Shown piece after piece: positions 8,961 through 17,115 of a stretch of DNA of 64,000 nucleotides. Origin of the DNA: CAYYMH01 sp964472785 (GTDB lineage: Bacteria > Zhuqueibacterota > Zhuqueibacteria > Thermofontimicrobiales > Thermofontimicrobiaceae); the NCBI GenBank assembly GCA_964472785.1, contig CAYYMH010000002.1:124001-188000 (forward strand). Direction: 5' to 3'. The number at the start of each line of letters is the position of its first letter. Positions within the stretch are counted from its first letter, which is position 1. Made by a program: the position numbers and the translations under genes. The notes under the pieces were generated by a model. It saw only the letters and a list, made by a program, of their open reading frames with translations, did no database searches and was not told the origin of the DNA.

Positions 8961-9912
8961 AATGTTCCATCATGCATATTGATTTTTTCTTTCCGGTATA
9001 AACAATCAAAGCCGCCAACAACCCGATAAATAAAAATTGAAACGTAGTGACGACCAATAAAAATATCATCGTAATCAGGATATTTACGCTTGAAGTGACA
9101 TAATCGTTGGCAATCAACGTTTGTCCCGCCCAAATGGTTGTTATGAGTGCCAGGAACAAAAAGCCCATTGATAGTAATCCAAAAAATTGAAGCGGATTTT
9201 TCAGATATTTTAAAAACAAATTCAATGACGCCAAATCCATCAGCACTCTGAACGTCCGGGTGATATTATATTTTGATTGTCCAAATTTTCTCGGATGGTG
9301 GTTAACCACAATTTCCGTGATTTTTGCACCTTCGATTCTTGCCAACGCTGGGATAAAGCGGTGTAACTCTCCGTATAATGAAATTCTCTTGATCACTTCC
9401 CTGCGGAACGCTTTCAATGAGCAGCCGGTATCGTGAAGTTTCACTTTGGTCACAGAACAAATCAATCGGTTGGCAATCTTCGATGGGACTTTCCGAATAA
9501 TCAGCTTGTCTTTACGGTTTTTGCGCCAGCCACTAACCACATCGTAGCCCTCGTTCAGCTTTTCCAATAACTTTGGAATGTCCTTGGGATCGTTCTGCAG
9601 ATCGCCGTCCATGGCGACCACATAATTTCCTTTGGCAGCTTCAAAACCTGCTGCCATGGCAGCCGATTGTCCGAAGTTGGTTCGGAACTTGATAATTTTC
9701 AGATGGTCGTCATTCTGCTGAAGCGATTTCAAAATATGATACGTTTGGTCAGTACTGCCGTCGTCCACCATGATAATCTCGTATTCATTATTCATGGTCT
9801 GCATGGATTCCGTAATCGAATCGAACAGCAGTTTCACATTTTCTTCTTCATTGTAAATCGGAATGACGATTGATACATCCATGGATGAATGGCTCATGGT
9901 TTTAAATTTCAA
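8941..9912 (-). CDS. Polyprenyl-phosphate GT2 (ArnC/DPM1-like)
   Basis: 323 residues. It has SIVIPIYNEEENV at about 14-26, MVDDGSTDQT at 48-57, the DGD metal site at 102-104 (VAMDGDLQNDPKD), HDTGCSLKAFRRE, and two membrane helices near the C-terminus followed by a lysine-rich end. This is the standard layout of undecaprenyl-phosphate sugar transferases (ArnC, GtrB). It is first of three tandem copies and its start overlaps the stop of the DUF457 gene (ATGA), suggesting translational coupling. Confidence 0.88.
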   Translation of the reverse strand: MKFKTMSHSSMDVSIVIPIYNEEENVKLLFDSITESMQTMNNEYEIIMVDDGSTDQTYHILKSLQQNDDHLKIIKFRTNFGQSAAMAAGFEAAKGNYVVAMDGDLQNDPKDIPKLLEKLNEGYDVVSGWRKNRKDKLIIRKVPSKIANRLICSVTKVKLHDTGCSLKAFRREVIKRISLYGELHRFIPALARIEGAKITEIVVNHHPRKFGQSKYNITRTFRVLMDLASLNLFLKYLKNPLQFFGLLSMGFLFLALITTIWAGQTLIANDYVTSSVNILITMIFLLVVTTFQFLFIGLLAALIVYTGKKKSICMMEHFEKING

Positions 9913-10460
9913 CTTTTCTTGTATTTAAATTTTCTTTTAAAATAATGTACTGCACTCAGAATAAATCCAAAAATCAACAGTTCCGAGATTGCAGTCCAGA
10001 AGTTATACCACGAAAAGATTGCAGCGAAAAAGGCGCCTGACGTATCCGCCTTATGAACATCCCGAAAAATGGTGACCGGACTAATGTAATATTCTTGAGA
10101 AAAAGGCCACAACAACTGTTCCCCAAAAGGAACCGAAGTATCCAGCGTAAAAAAATCAACCAACACGTGGGAAAAATAAGTTAAAGAAATGAGTGCAAAT
10201 ATCTTTGAAAATTTTTCCCAGCCTTTTATTTTATAAAAAAGAGCCGCTGCCAGACCAACGATTATACTCAATGAAATGCTGTGCGTAAATTGGTGGTGAA
10301 ACGCATTGGGTCTGCCAACGACAAAGCCAAACAAATAATCAATATCGGCTAAGTTAGCAACGAAAATGAAAAAGAACAGTACTTTCCAATTTATTTTACT
10401 TTTGCTCGAAGCATGATAAATTGTGTAACCTAATAATGAATGACCAATCGGAGTTGCCAT
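9909..10460 (-). CDS. DUF457/YdjM-family membrane protein (putative metal-dependent hydrolase)
   Basis: 183 residues, mostly membrane helices. It starts MATPIGHSLLGY and carries the family's histidine-rich markers: ANLADIDYLFG, HHQFTHSIS and YFSHVLVDFFT, which are proposed metal ligands in the YdjM/LexA-binding inner-membrane hydrolase family (PF04307). The true reaction of the family is not established. It is separated by two bases from the AsnB-like gene and overlaps the next GT2 by four bases, so it is a full member of this operon. Confidence 0.75.
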   Translation of the reverse strand: MATPIGHSLLGYTIYHASSKSKINWKVLFFFIFVANLADIDYLFGFVVGRPNAFHHQFTHSISLSIIVGLAAALFYKIKGWEKFSKIFALISLTYFSHVLVDFFTLDTSVPFGEQLLWPFSQEYYISPVTIFRDVHKADTSGAFFAAIFSWYNFWTAISELLIFGFILSAVHYFKRKFKYKKS

Positions 10461-10462
10461 AA

Positions 10463-12307
10463 TCAGTTGTCAATATTTTTTTGCATCCACAACTCGAGAA
10501 CCACCAATGCCCATATTCGGTGCGAGTTATTTTTCGTCTTTTTATCGTGGTCGCTCAACAATTTTTGAACAAACGAATAATTGAACAAACCTCTTTTTTT
10601 AACAGTTTCTTCAGACAAAACCGTATTGATAAAGCGCTTAATTTCCGGCACATCCCGCAGCCAATTCTTAAAGGGAACACTGTGACCCAATTTGTCCTTG
10701 CGAAAAACAATTTCATCCGGCAGAACACCTGCCATTGTTTTATGGAGAATATATTTTGTTTCTGATCCCCGCAGTTTCAAATCTGACGGAATTTTTGCGG
10801 CGTATTCGACCAGCCGCGGATCAAACATCGGAAATCGCGCTTCGATGCCAAACGTCCGCAGTAGATGCATTCGCCGCAAATAGAAATCAACCACTGTCTG
10901 GTAATCGCCGTACAATGTTTTACTGAGATAATCCTCTCCGTCTGCTTCATCGTAGATATCGATGATCTCGTCCAGCGGATTTGCCTGCTTGATATCATCG
11001 TGATGACTCGCATCAAACAGCTTAAAAAGTTCAGGTTTTTGATAATAAATCCGCCAACGGTTACTAAACAACGCTTCGGGAAAGCTGTAACTGTAGGCAA
11101 ACCGCTGTGCCTTCACCGCAAAGCTCTTCTTTTTATCCGTATCCGGAAATAAACTAAAAACACTGGTCATCATTTTCTGGAGTGGTTTTGGAATCCTGGA
11201 AAATTTTTTTGCCACTTCGTCTGCCTGATACACCGGATGACCGGCGAACAATTCGTCGCCACCATCTCCGGTCAACACATAGTTGATTTTGCCTTCGGCT
11301 TCTCGTCCCAGGATATATGAAGCAACTTCGATTCCAATATCACAAAATGGCTCGTCCATTTTTTCAACGATGTCAGGAATATTCAGAATTTCTTCTGGAG
11401 AAAACTCAATTAGATGATTTTCAGTGTTATAACGATCAGAAACAATCTTGGCGTAATGTGATTCGTCAAAGGATTTGCCCTTACAACGGAATGAGAACGA
11501 ATGAATTTTTCCGGTAGCAAAAGGTGCCATCAATCCCACAACAGAGCTGGAGTCCATACCACCGCTTAAAAATGCGCCATGACTTTTTTCATCTTTTGCG
11601 ACCCGCATTCCGACCGTATCTTTCATCATCGCCAAAAGCTCTTCCGTGTATTCTGCTTCGCTCTTTTCTTCGCCGTCCGCAAAGGAGAGATGCCAATAGC
11701 GTTCAATATTTAATTTTCCATTTTTGACTTGTAAATAATGCCCTGGTCTGAGCTTTTTAACCCCTTTAATCAATGTCTCATTGAGCGGATTGTAATTGAA
11801 CAGCAAATAGGCGTAAAGTGCGTTAAAATTGATTTCCGGTTTAATGTCCGGATGCTGCAACAGGCTCTTCAAGGATGAGGAAAAAACGAATTTTTTTTCA
11901 TCCCAATAGTAGTACAATGGCTCGACGCCGAGGTGATCACGTGCCACAGTTAATGATTGCTGTTCTTTATCCCAAAAAGCGAGAATATAATTCCCGTTTA
12001 TGTCGTTAAAAAGCTGGAATTTTCTATCACGATATTTTTCGGCTAAGAACTCTCCGATTGGTTTGCCGGAACTGCTGTTTGTAAAAATCTCTGCTTTATT
12101 ATAAATATTTCCTACAAAACCGAGGCTTGTTTTTTCGTTTTTCCAAACAAAAGAATTGAAATCAGTATTAGACGTCTTTTCTTTGGAAGCCCCAATTCCA
12201 AATTTTTCAAAAATGCTTGTGGATAGTTCCTGATCGCCGAAAATTACTGAGACATCTTTTTGTGTAACCTGTTTCTCAAAATTTGTATGCAGGATTCCTG
12301 CAATCAT
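10463..12307 (-). CDS. Asparagine synthase-like protein with a degenerate glutaminase domain
   Basis: 614 residues. The C-terminal synthetase domain is intact: SGGMDSS at 248-254 is the ATP-pyrophosphatase loop, followed by DGGDELFAGHP and FPMFDPRLVEYA. The N-terminal Ntn domain begins MIAGIL, so the nucleophile Cys2 is missing; HRGPD is absent and NGEIYN is altered to VGNIYN (65-70). It should not hydrolyse glutamine, so it must use free ammonia or another amine, or an amide donor from a partner. A GGAG ribosome binding site supports the ATG at 12307. In glycan loci such proteins probably amidate sugar acids, which is inference. Confidence 0.85.
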   Translation of the reverse strand: MIAGILHTNFEKQVTQKDVSVIFGDQELSTSIFEKFGIGASKEKTSNTDFNSFVWKNEKTSLGFVGNIYNKAEIFTNSSSGKPIGEFLAEKYRDRKFQLFNDINGNYILAFWDKEQQSLTVARDHLGVEPLYYYWDEKKFVFSSSLKSLLQHPDIKPEINFNALYAYLLFNYNPLNETLIKGVKKLRPGHYLQVKNGKLNIERYWHLSFADGEEKSEAEYTEELLAMMKDTVGMRVAKDEKSHGAFLSGGMDSSSVVGLMAPFATGKIHSFSFRCKGKSFDESHYAKIVSDRYNTENHLIEFSPEEILNIPDIVEKMDEPFCDIGIEVASYILGREAEGKINYVLTGDGGDELFAGHPVYQADEVAKKFSRIPKPLQKMMTSVFSLFPDTDKKKSFAVKAQRFAYSYSFPEALFSNRWRIYYQKPELFKLFDASHHDDIKQANPLDEIIDIYDEADGEDYLSKTLYGDYQTVVDFYLRRMHLLRTFGIEARFPMFDPRLVEYAAKIPSDLKLRGSETKYILHKTMAGVLPDEIVFRKDKLGHSVPFKNWLRDVPEIKRFINTVLSEETVKKRGLFNYSFVQKLLSDHDKKTKNNSHRIWALVVLELWMQKNIDN

Positions 12308-12328
12308 TTAAAACTCCATTCTCGGTTT

Positions 12329-14161
12329 CTATGATTTTTTCTGCTTATCTTTTTTTTCTCCACCGTTTCTGCGGTCGCGAATCGTTTTTGCCGGAGCGCC
12401 GACTGCTATTGAATACGGATCAATTTGTCCGTTAACAACAGCATGCGCACCAATGATGGAATCTCTGCCAACGGTTGAGCCATCCAATACAGCGACAGCA
12501 GCGCCTAACCAAATATTCTCTTCCAACGTAATTCCCTTTGCTGTTCGTCCCTGATACAAAATCGGCACATCCGTGCGATCCGCTACATGGTCACCACCGA
12601 CCAGATAACAAAAAGCCGCCATCAAATGATTTTTCTTAATGACAATTGAACCCAGAGAAGAAATCACACAATTGAATCCAATGTTGACATTATCTTCCAG
12701 TACAATGTCTCCGTCGTGACATGTCAAAATTGTCCCGCGTCCAATAAAAACACCATTTCCGATAGTAACACCAGTGTTGCCTTCTCCCTTCGCATCCAAC
12801 ACGCAGTGGTCATCGATAATGACATTGTCTCCGATGCGAATTTTATGAGGATGACGGATGGTAATGTTTGTTCCGAATGAGACATTCCGCCCGACTTCTC
12901 CCAAAATTAACGGATAGAGTTTGCTCCTGAGCAACAGCCCCAGAGCGCCGGGAACCCAGCTAAAACACGTTATGATAAATTCGAATTTTATCAGTTTCCA
13001 CAAACCCTGTTGTCCGAGAATTAATTCCTGATATTTTTGCATCTTTGATTTCTTCTCATCCAGCAGCTCTTTTTGCGTGTCTAATATTTCCTCGCGTTTT
13101 GTTTTCACATCATTTCTTGACATAAGATTCTCCTTTAAAAAATGTTTATCAATACTTTCTTTTCTGAATGTATATAACACTCCTCCGAACAGACCCAGCA
13201 GCAAAATCATGGCATAGGCAATCCATGAAAAGGCGATAGCTGAAGCCGCCGAAGCGCCATAAAGTCCTAAAAAGAACACGTATAAATTTTCGCGGATACC
13301 AATCCCATTAATGGAAACGGGGATCATCTGCACAAATAAAGCGATGGGGATAATCACCCAGAATTTAATGAACGGCACATTTAGCCCCAAAGCTTCAGCG
13401 ATCAAATAATAATGAAAGATCACATTGATTTGTAACAACAACGACAGCGCAATTGAAAATGCTAATTCTTTATTCTTACCTCTGAAACTTACAAATGCGT
13501 CGGAGAATTTCTTAACAAATTTTTGAAACAATTTTAATCCGGGCAATTTAAAAATACTTGTCAGCACTTTTGCCTTTCCCTGCTGTAAAAATATTCCCTG
13601 CAATACCAGCCACATTACCACGAAACAGATGATGACCCAAAGCCATAGATATGGCACCCGTTCATTAATTTCGCCTGTCAGAGCTACGGCGATAATGGCA
13701 AAAACAACCAAGGCAAATAATCCAATGAATCTTTCTACGCCAACGGTAGCGATTGATTTCATTTTGGGAAATCCTTTGCGCCAGGAATCGTAAGCCCGGA
13801 CAGCGTCGCCACCAATTGTCGTGGGCAGGATGTTATTAAAAAACATCGCCACAGCGTATGATTCAACTAAATAAGAAACTGGTAAATCCATACCTTGTGC
13901 TTTGGCCAAAATTCGCCAGCGGTATGCACTGGCATAATACCCGACTGCATGCAACGAGAATGAAAAAATGAGAATCCAGGGGTTCGCATCCTTTACAGAC
14001 AACCAAATTTCATTTAAGTTCGTTTTGCTTAAAATATAATAAATCAGCACCGAACTCACGGCTGCCTTAATAAATGTGAATATTATCCTTTTCATATCCC
14101 TTTTTTTTCTTGCAGGCTTGCCAGTCATTTCTTTTACTTCATCGACACTATAAGTACCCAT
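12329..14161 (-). CDS. Fusion: YbhN/LPG-synthase-type membrane domain plus hexapeptide-repeat acyltransferase
   Basis: 610 residues. Residues about 24-335 are a multi-helix membrane domain of the LPG_synthase_TM/YbhN type (FNNILPTTIGGDAVRAYDSW; SINGIGIRENLYVFFLGLYG). Residues about 347-610 are a left-handed beta-helix acyltransferase with repeats such as IRIGDNVIIDDHCVLDAKG and IGNGVFIGRG, ending VGAPAKTIRDR, as in sugar O-acetyltransferases. The two parts are normally separate genes. An AGGG-containing ribosome binding site supports 14161. At the domain junction the codons themselves contain a strong Shine-Dalgarno before Met347 (see separate entry), so a free acyltransferase may also be made. 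Confidence 0.85.
   Translation of the reverse strand: MGTYSVDEVKEMTGKPARKKRDMKRIIFTFIKAAVSSVLIYYILSKTNLNEIWLSVKDANPWILIFSFSLHAVGYYASAYRWRILAKAQGMDLPVSYLVESYAVAMFFNNILPTTIGGDAVRAYDSWRKGFPKMKSIATVGVERFIGLFALVVFAIIAVALTGEINERVPYLWLWVIICFVVMWLVLQGIFLQQGKAKVLTSIFKLPGLKLFQKFVKKFSDAFVSFRGKNKELAFSIALSLLLQINVIFHYYLIAEALGLNVPFIKFWVIIPIALFVQMIPVSINGIGIRENLYVFFLGLYGASAASAIAFSWIAYAMILLLGLFGGVLYTFRKESIDKHFLKENLMSRNDVKTKREEILDTQKELLDEKKSKMQKYQELILGQQGLWKLIKFEFIITCFSWVPGALGLLLRSKLYPLILGEVGRNVSFGTNITIRHPHKIRIGDNVIIDDHCVLDAKGEGNTGVTIGNGVFIGRGTILTCHDGDIVLEDNVNIGFNCVISSLGSIVIKKNHLMAAFCYLVGGDHVADRTDVPILYQGRTAKGITLEENIWLGAAVAVLDGSTVGRDSIIGAHAVVNGQIDPYSIAVGAPAKTIRDRRNGGEKKDKQKKS
13123..13135 (-). promoter_or_regulatory. 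Internal in-frame ribosome binding site and start codon
   Basis: On the minus strand AAGGAG (13135-13130) stands six bases before an ATG at 13123. The ATG is in frame with the long fusion protein and is its codon 347, exactly where the acyltransferase domain begins (MSRNDVKTK). It is a better site than that of the full-length start. It is either a relic of two genes that fused or a working internal start. Confidence 0.6.
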
Positions 14162-14224
14162 ACTTTACCCTGTTTTAAATTTTAATTTATCTCAGTACCA
14201 AAAAATTTAATATAAGCACAGCTC

Positions 14225-14262
14225 CGCCACGTCACTCCCATTTGAGATGGGGTGAAATGGCG
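14225..14262. other. GC-rich imperfect palindrome (hairpin) in an intergenic gap
   Basis: In a 204-base AT-rich gap, a 38-base stretch can fold as CGCCA/TGGCG, a 2x2 internal loop, TCAC/GTGA, one bulged T, and CCCAT/ATGGG closing a TTGAG loop: 14 pairs. It has no T-run on the minus-strand exit side, so it is not a standard intrinsic terminator. It could be a structured leader of the fusion gene (start 14161), a repeat element or a protein site. Confidence 0.5.
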
Positions 14263-14365
14263 TATTAAATTTTTCCATTTATTTTTCCATGTAATATCAA
14301 TCAAGATAATATGACTTATCAAAATTGAAAGGTTCTACTTCGATCTATAAAATCAAAATTTTACT

Positions 14366-15352
14366 TTACAACAAATTATGTTCCCGATACCAATCCGCAG
14401 TAATCTTCAATCCTTCTTTTAATGACGCTTTTGGTTGATACCCCAATTTCTGTTTTGCTTTGGAAATATCGAATGCTCGATCGTTGGTAAAAAATTCCAA
14501 TCGACGGCGATATAACGGCGGATGCACGCGTATCGGATAACAAACCCCTTCGCACAACACCGCAGCCAGCCAAACCGGAAACAATGGAATCCGTTTTGTG
14601 GGCACCGCTACATCCAACACCTCTGCCAGCGTTTTTACAAACTCATTCAAGGTCACATATTCATTCCCGCCAAGCGTAAAAACCTCTCCGACGGCTTCTT
14701 TTTTCTCTCCGCACAAGATAATGCCCTGCACCAGATCTTTGACATAAGTTAAATGATAGAGGACTTTGCCACTGCCGATCATCCGGAATTTACCGCTATT
14801 GACAAATTTGAATATCTTCAAAAATCGTGTATCTCCCGGTCCGTAAATTCCCACCGGTCGAAAAACGACTCCCTCCAGATCGTGTTCTTTAAAAAACTGA
14901 AGCGCTAACTTTTCACCCTGTACTTTTGATTCCTGATAATAATCCATCGGAGCATACGGGTCTTCTTCTTTTGCTGGCGGATTTTTAATCTCTCCCTGAA
15001 CGCCAACCGTGCTGCAATGGACAAATCTTCGAACACCAGCTTCTGCTGAAGCTCCCAGTAAATTTTTCGTGCCATCGACATTGACATCAAAAAACAATTG
15101 TCGCGGCACGTTTTGTTCTCTGAAAATTGCTGCAATATGATACACCGTATCAACATCTTTTACAGCCTCTGCGAGCGACTCTTTCTTTGTCAAATCACCA
15201 ACGACGATTTTTACTCCCAATTTTTCCAGTTTCGTCATATCCTGATCGGGCAAAGAGAGTGCCACAACTTCCTTCCCTTTTTTTACAAGCTCTTCAGCTA
15301 AATATCCTCCAGTAAATCCTGTCGCTCCTGTTACTAATACGCTATTCTTCAT
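14366..15352 (-). CDS. NAD-dependent epimerase/dehydratase (3-beta-HSD/dihydroflavonol-reductase-like SDR)
   Basis: 328-residue extended SDR. NAD(P)-binding motif GATGFTGGYL at about 8-17, active-site YYQESKVQGE with the YxxxK pair, then FRPVGIYGPGD. It is closest in style to the dihydroflavonol-4-reductase/hopanoid-associated sugar epimerase branch, distinct from the two other epimerases of this locus. Substrate unknown; a sugar or lipid intermediate is likely from context. It lies 43 bases after the GlpD-like gene. Confidence 0.82.
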   Translation of the reverse strand: MKNSVLVTGATGFTGGYLAEELVKKGKEVVALSLPDQDMTKLEKLGVKIVVGDLTKKESLAEAVKDVDTVYHIAAIFREQNVPRQLFFDVNVDGTKNLLGASAEAGVRRFVHCSTVGVQGEIKNPPAKEEDPYAPMDYYQESKVQGEKLALQFFKEHDLEGVVFRPVGIYGPGDTRFLKIFKFVNSGKFRMIGSGKVLYHLTYVKDLVQGIILCGEKKEAVGEVFTLGGNEYVTLNEFVKTLAEVLDVAVPTKRIPLFPVWLAAVLCEGVCYPIRVHPPLYRRRLEFFTNDRAFDISKAKQKLGYQPKASLKEGLKITADWYREHNLL

Positions 15353-15395
15353 AAGTTTTCCTTTTCTTCCGTTTTATATACCGTCACACTCTCAT

Positions 15396-17063
15396 TTATG
15401 CAGGAATATAAATTTTCTTTACTTCTTCGACTTCATTTTTAATCTTCGCTTTATTCCAATTTAATTCTTTTGCCATTAGATCAGCGACATCCCGGACAGT
15501 CTCATCGCCGGGATAACCTGCTGATCCCAGATCAGTTCTTCGCATAATAACATCAGACAATTTTAATGCCATTTCTTCTTTAATAGCATGTTTTGCTTCC
15601 GCTTTGATCACTTCATCTGATCCGGAGATCTTCTGATGACTTTCATTACTGTATTGTAAGATATCATCGATTGCTGAACCATAATTGTAAGTCAGATGTC
15701 TTATTACTGCCTCGTCTAATTGATCACCTAATTTCTGTTTGTTCTCGTCCAAAAACTCCATAAATTTATCAATATCCCCTCCGTAAAGCCTGATTTTGTT
15801 AGTCTCACATTTCGGTGGCTTTCGATTGAGTTTCTGAAATGCCAGGTCAATCGTTTTTTTAGCCACATCCCGCGCAGTCGTATACTTTACGCCGACTGCT
15901 GTAATTAAACCGTCAACTTTATTTTCCTGACTATGATCAACCAGTTTGTAGTGTTTTTCGAGCTGAACCTCACCGGTTTGGGGATTGGTATCGGTCATGG
16001 GTAAAAAACCGCCATAAAAACAGGTAACTTCTTCCCGTTTAATATGTGCGCCGGGATGTGCTTTATTTACATCCGCTAAAAACTCCTGTATCTCTTTTTC
16101 AGTGACTTTGTACTCATCCTGATCACCGTGATATGGTAAATGATTTGTGCCGATAATTGTTTTACCACGCCATGGCGAAAAAAACAGCATCCGATGCGCC
16201 TGATAAACAGAGCCATCATCAAAAACGTGCTTGTATGGCCCTGACAATCCCGCTGCGTACTCACCCATAATATCCCGATCCACAACCAAATTTAATGCTG
16301 TGGATAAATTGAATTTTTTTTCGTTTGATGTGCCATTGACTTCGGATAAAATTTTGTCCACCCACGGGCCGGCATCGTTCACGACGATTTTTGATTGTAT
16401 TTCAAACTCATCTCCGGTCAGAGTATCCTGAACCTTCACTCCGGTGACATTTTGCTCATTCATCAGTAGCCCGGTCGCTTTCATGTAGTTTGCGACATCC
16501 GCGCCTTTTTTCGCAGCTGATATGGCAAAATGGAGCAACAAACGTTCCGTATTATAACACTGACAGTCGTACCACATCGCCCCGCCATTCAGATTATATT
16601 TATCGTATCCGGGAATTAATTGCTTCAGTTTTTTCGGAGACATCGTATGACCCCGCGGCATATATTTATGCGGATCTTCCAATCCGTTTCGATCAAAACC
16701 AACGATGTCATTGGCAATCAACGCAGCCATCATTGCCGGACGGCTTTTCAATTTATAGCTGTAAGTCGGCATCAGCACCGGCAAAGGGTACACGAAATTG
16801 GGGGCGATATACATCAACACTTTTCTCTCGTAAATGGACTCCCGCATTCGCCTAAAATCTAAATTTTGTAAATACCGGAGTCCGCCATGAATCGTTTTCA
16901 AACTGTTTGCCGACGTTGCGTTTCCAAAATCCCCTTTATCAATCAAAGCGACTTTCAATCCCCTTAACGTCGCATCCCAGGCTGCAGCGACGCCATAAAT
17001 ACCAGCGCCGATGACAACTACATCATATTTTTCATCACTCATTTTTTTTAAGTCTCTCTGCAT
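15396..17063 (-). CDS. glpD: FAD-dependent glycerol-3-phosphate dehydrogenase/oxidase
   Basis: 555 residues. The N-terminal FAD-binding GxGxxG (GAGIYG, 19-24) is followed by DKGDFGNATSANSLKTIHGGLRYLQ, the GlpD signature that positions the flavin and substrate. The C-terminal DAO_C region is present (about 400-530). GlpD oxidises glycerol 3-phosphate to dihydroxyacetone phosphate at the membrane and passes electrons to quinone. The strong ribosome binding site GAGGAG fits the ATG at 17063. Its place between asnB and an epimerase inside a glycan locus is unusual; another hydroxy-acid or sugar-phosphate substrate cannot be excluded. Confidence 0.82.
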   Translation of the reverse strand: MQRDLKKMSDEKYDVVVIGAGIYGVAAAWDATLRGLKVALIDKGDFGNATSANSLKTIHGGLRYLQNLDFRRMRESIYERKVLMYIAPNFVYPLPVLMPTYSYKLKSRPAMMAALIANDIVGFDRNGLEDPHKYMPRGHTMSPKKLKQLIPGYDKYNLNGGAMWYDCQCYNTERLLLHFAISAAKKGADVANYMKATGLLMNEQNVTGVKVQDTLTGDEFEIQSKIVVNDAGPWVDKILSEVNGTSNEKKFNLSTALNLVVDRDIMGEYAAGLSGPYKHVFDDGSVYQAHRMLFFSPWRGKTIIGTNHLPYHGDQDEYKVTEKEIQEFLADVNKAHPGAHIKREEVTCFYGGFLPMTDTNPQTGEVQLEKHYKLVDHSQENKVDGLITAVGVKYTTARDVAKKTIDLAFQKLNRKPPKCETNKIRLYGGDIDKFMEFLDENKQKLGDQLDEAVIRHLTYNYGSAIDDILQYSNESHQKISGSDEVIKAEAKHAIKEEMALKLSDVIMRRTDLGSAGYPGDETVRDVADLMAKELNWNKAKIKNEVEEVKKIYIPA

Positions 17064-17115
17064 ATCTCACTCCTCTGGCAACAATCTCAACTCATCTCAT
17101 CTGTTTTTCATTCAA

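Noticed and set aside
10777..11100. Minus-strand 107-codon frame inside the AsnB-like gene
   Set aside because: It lies in another frame of a gene with clear domain motifs and has no similarity of its own.
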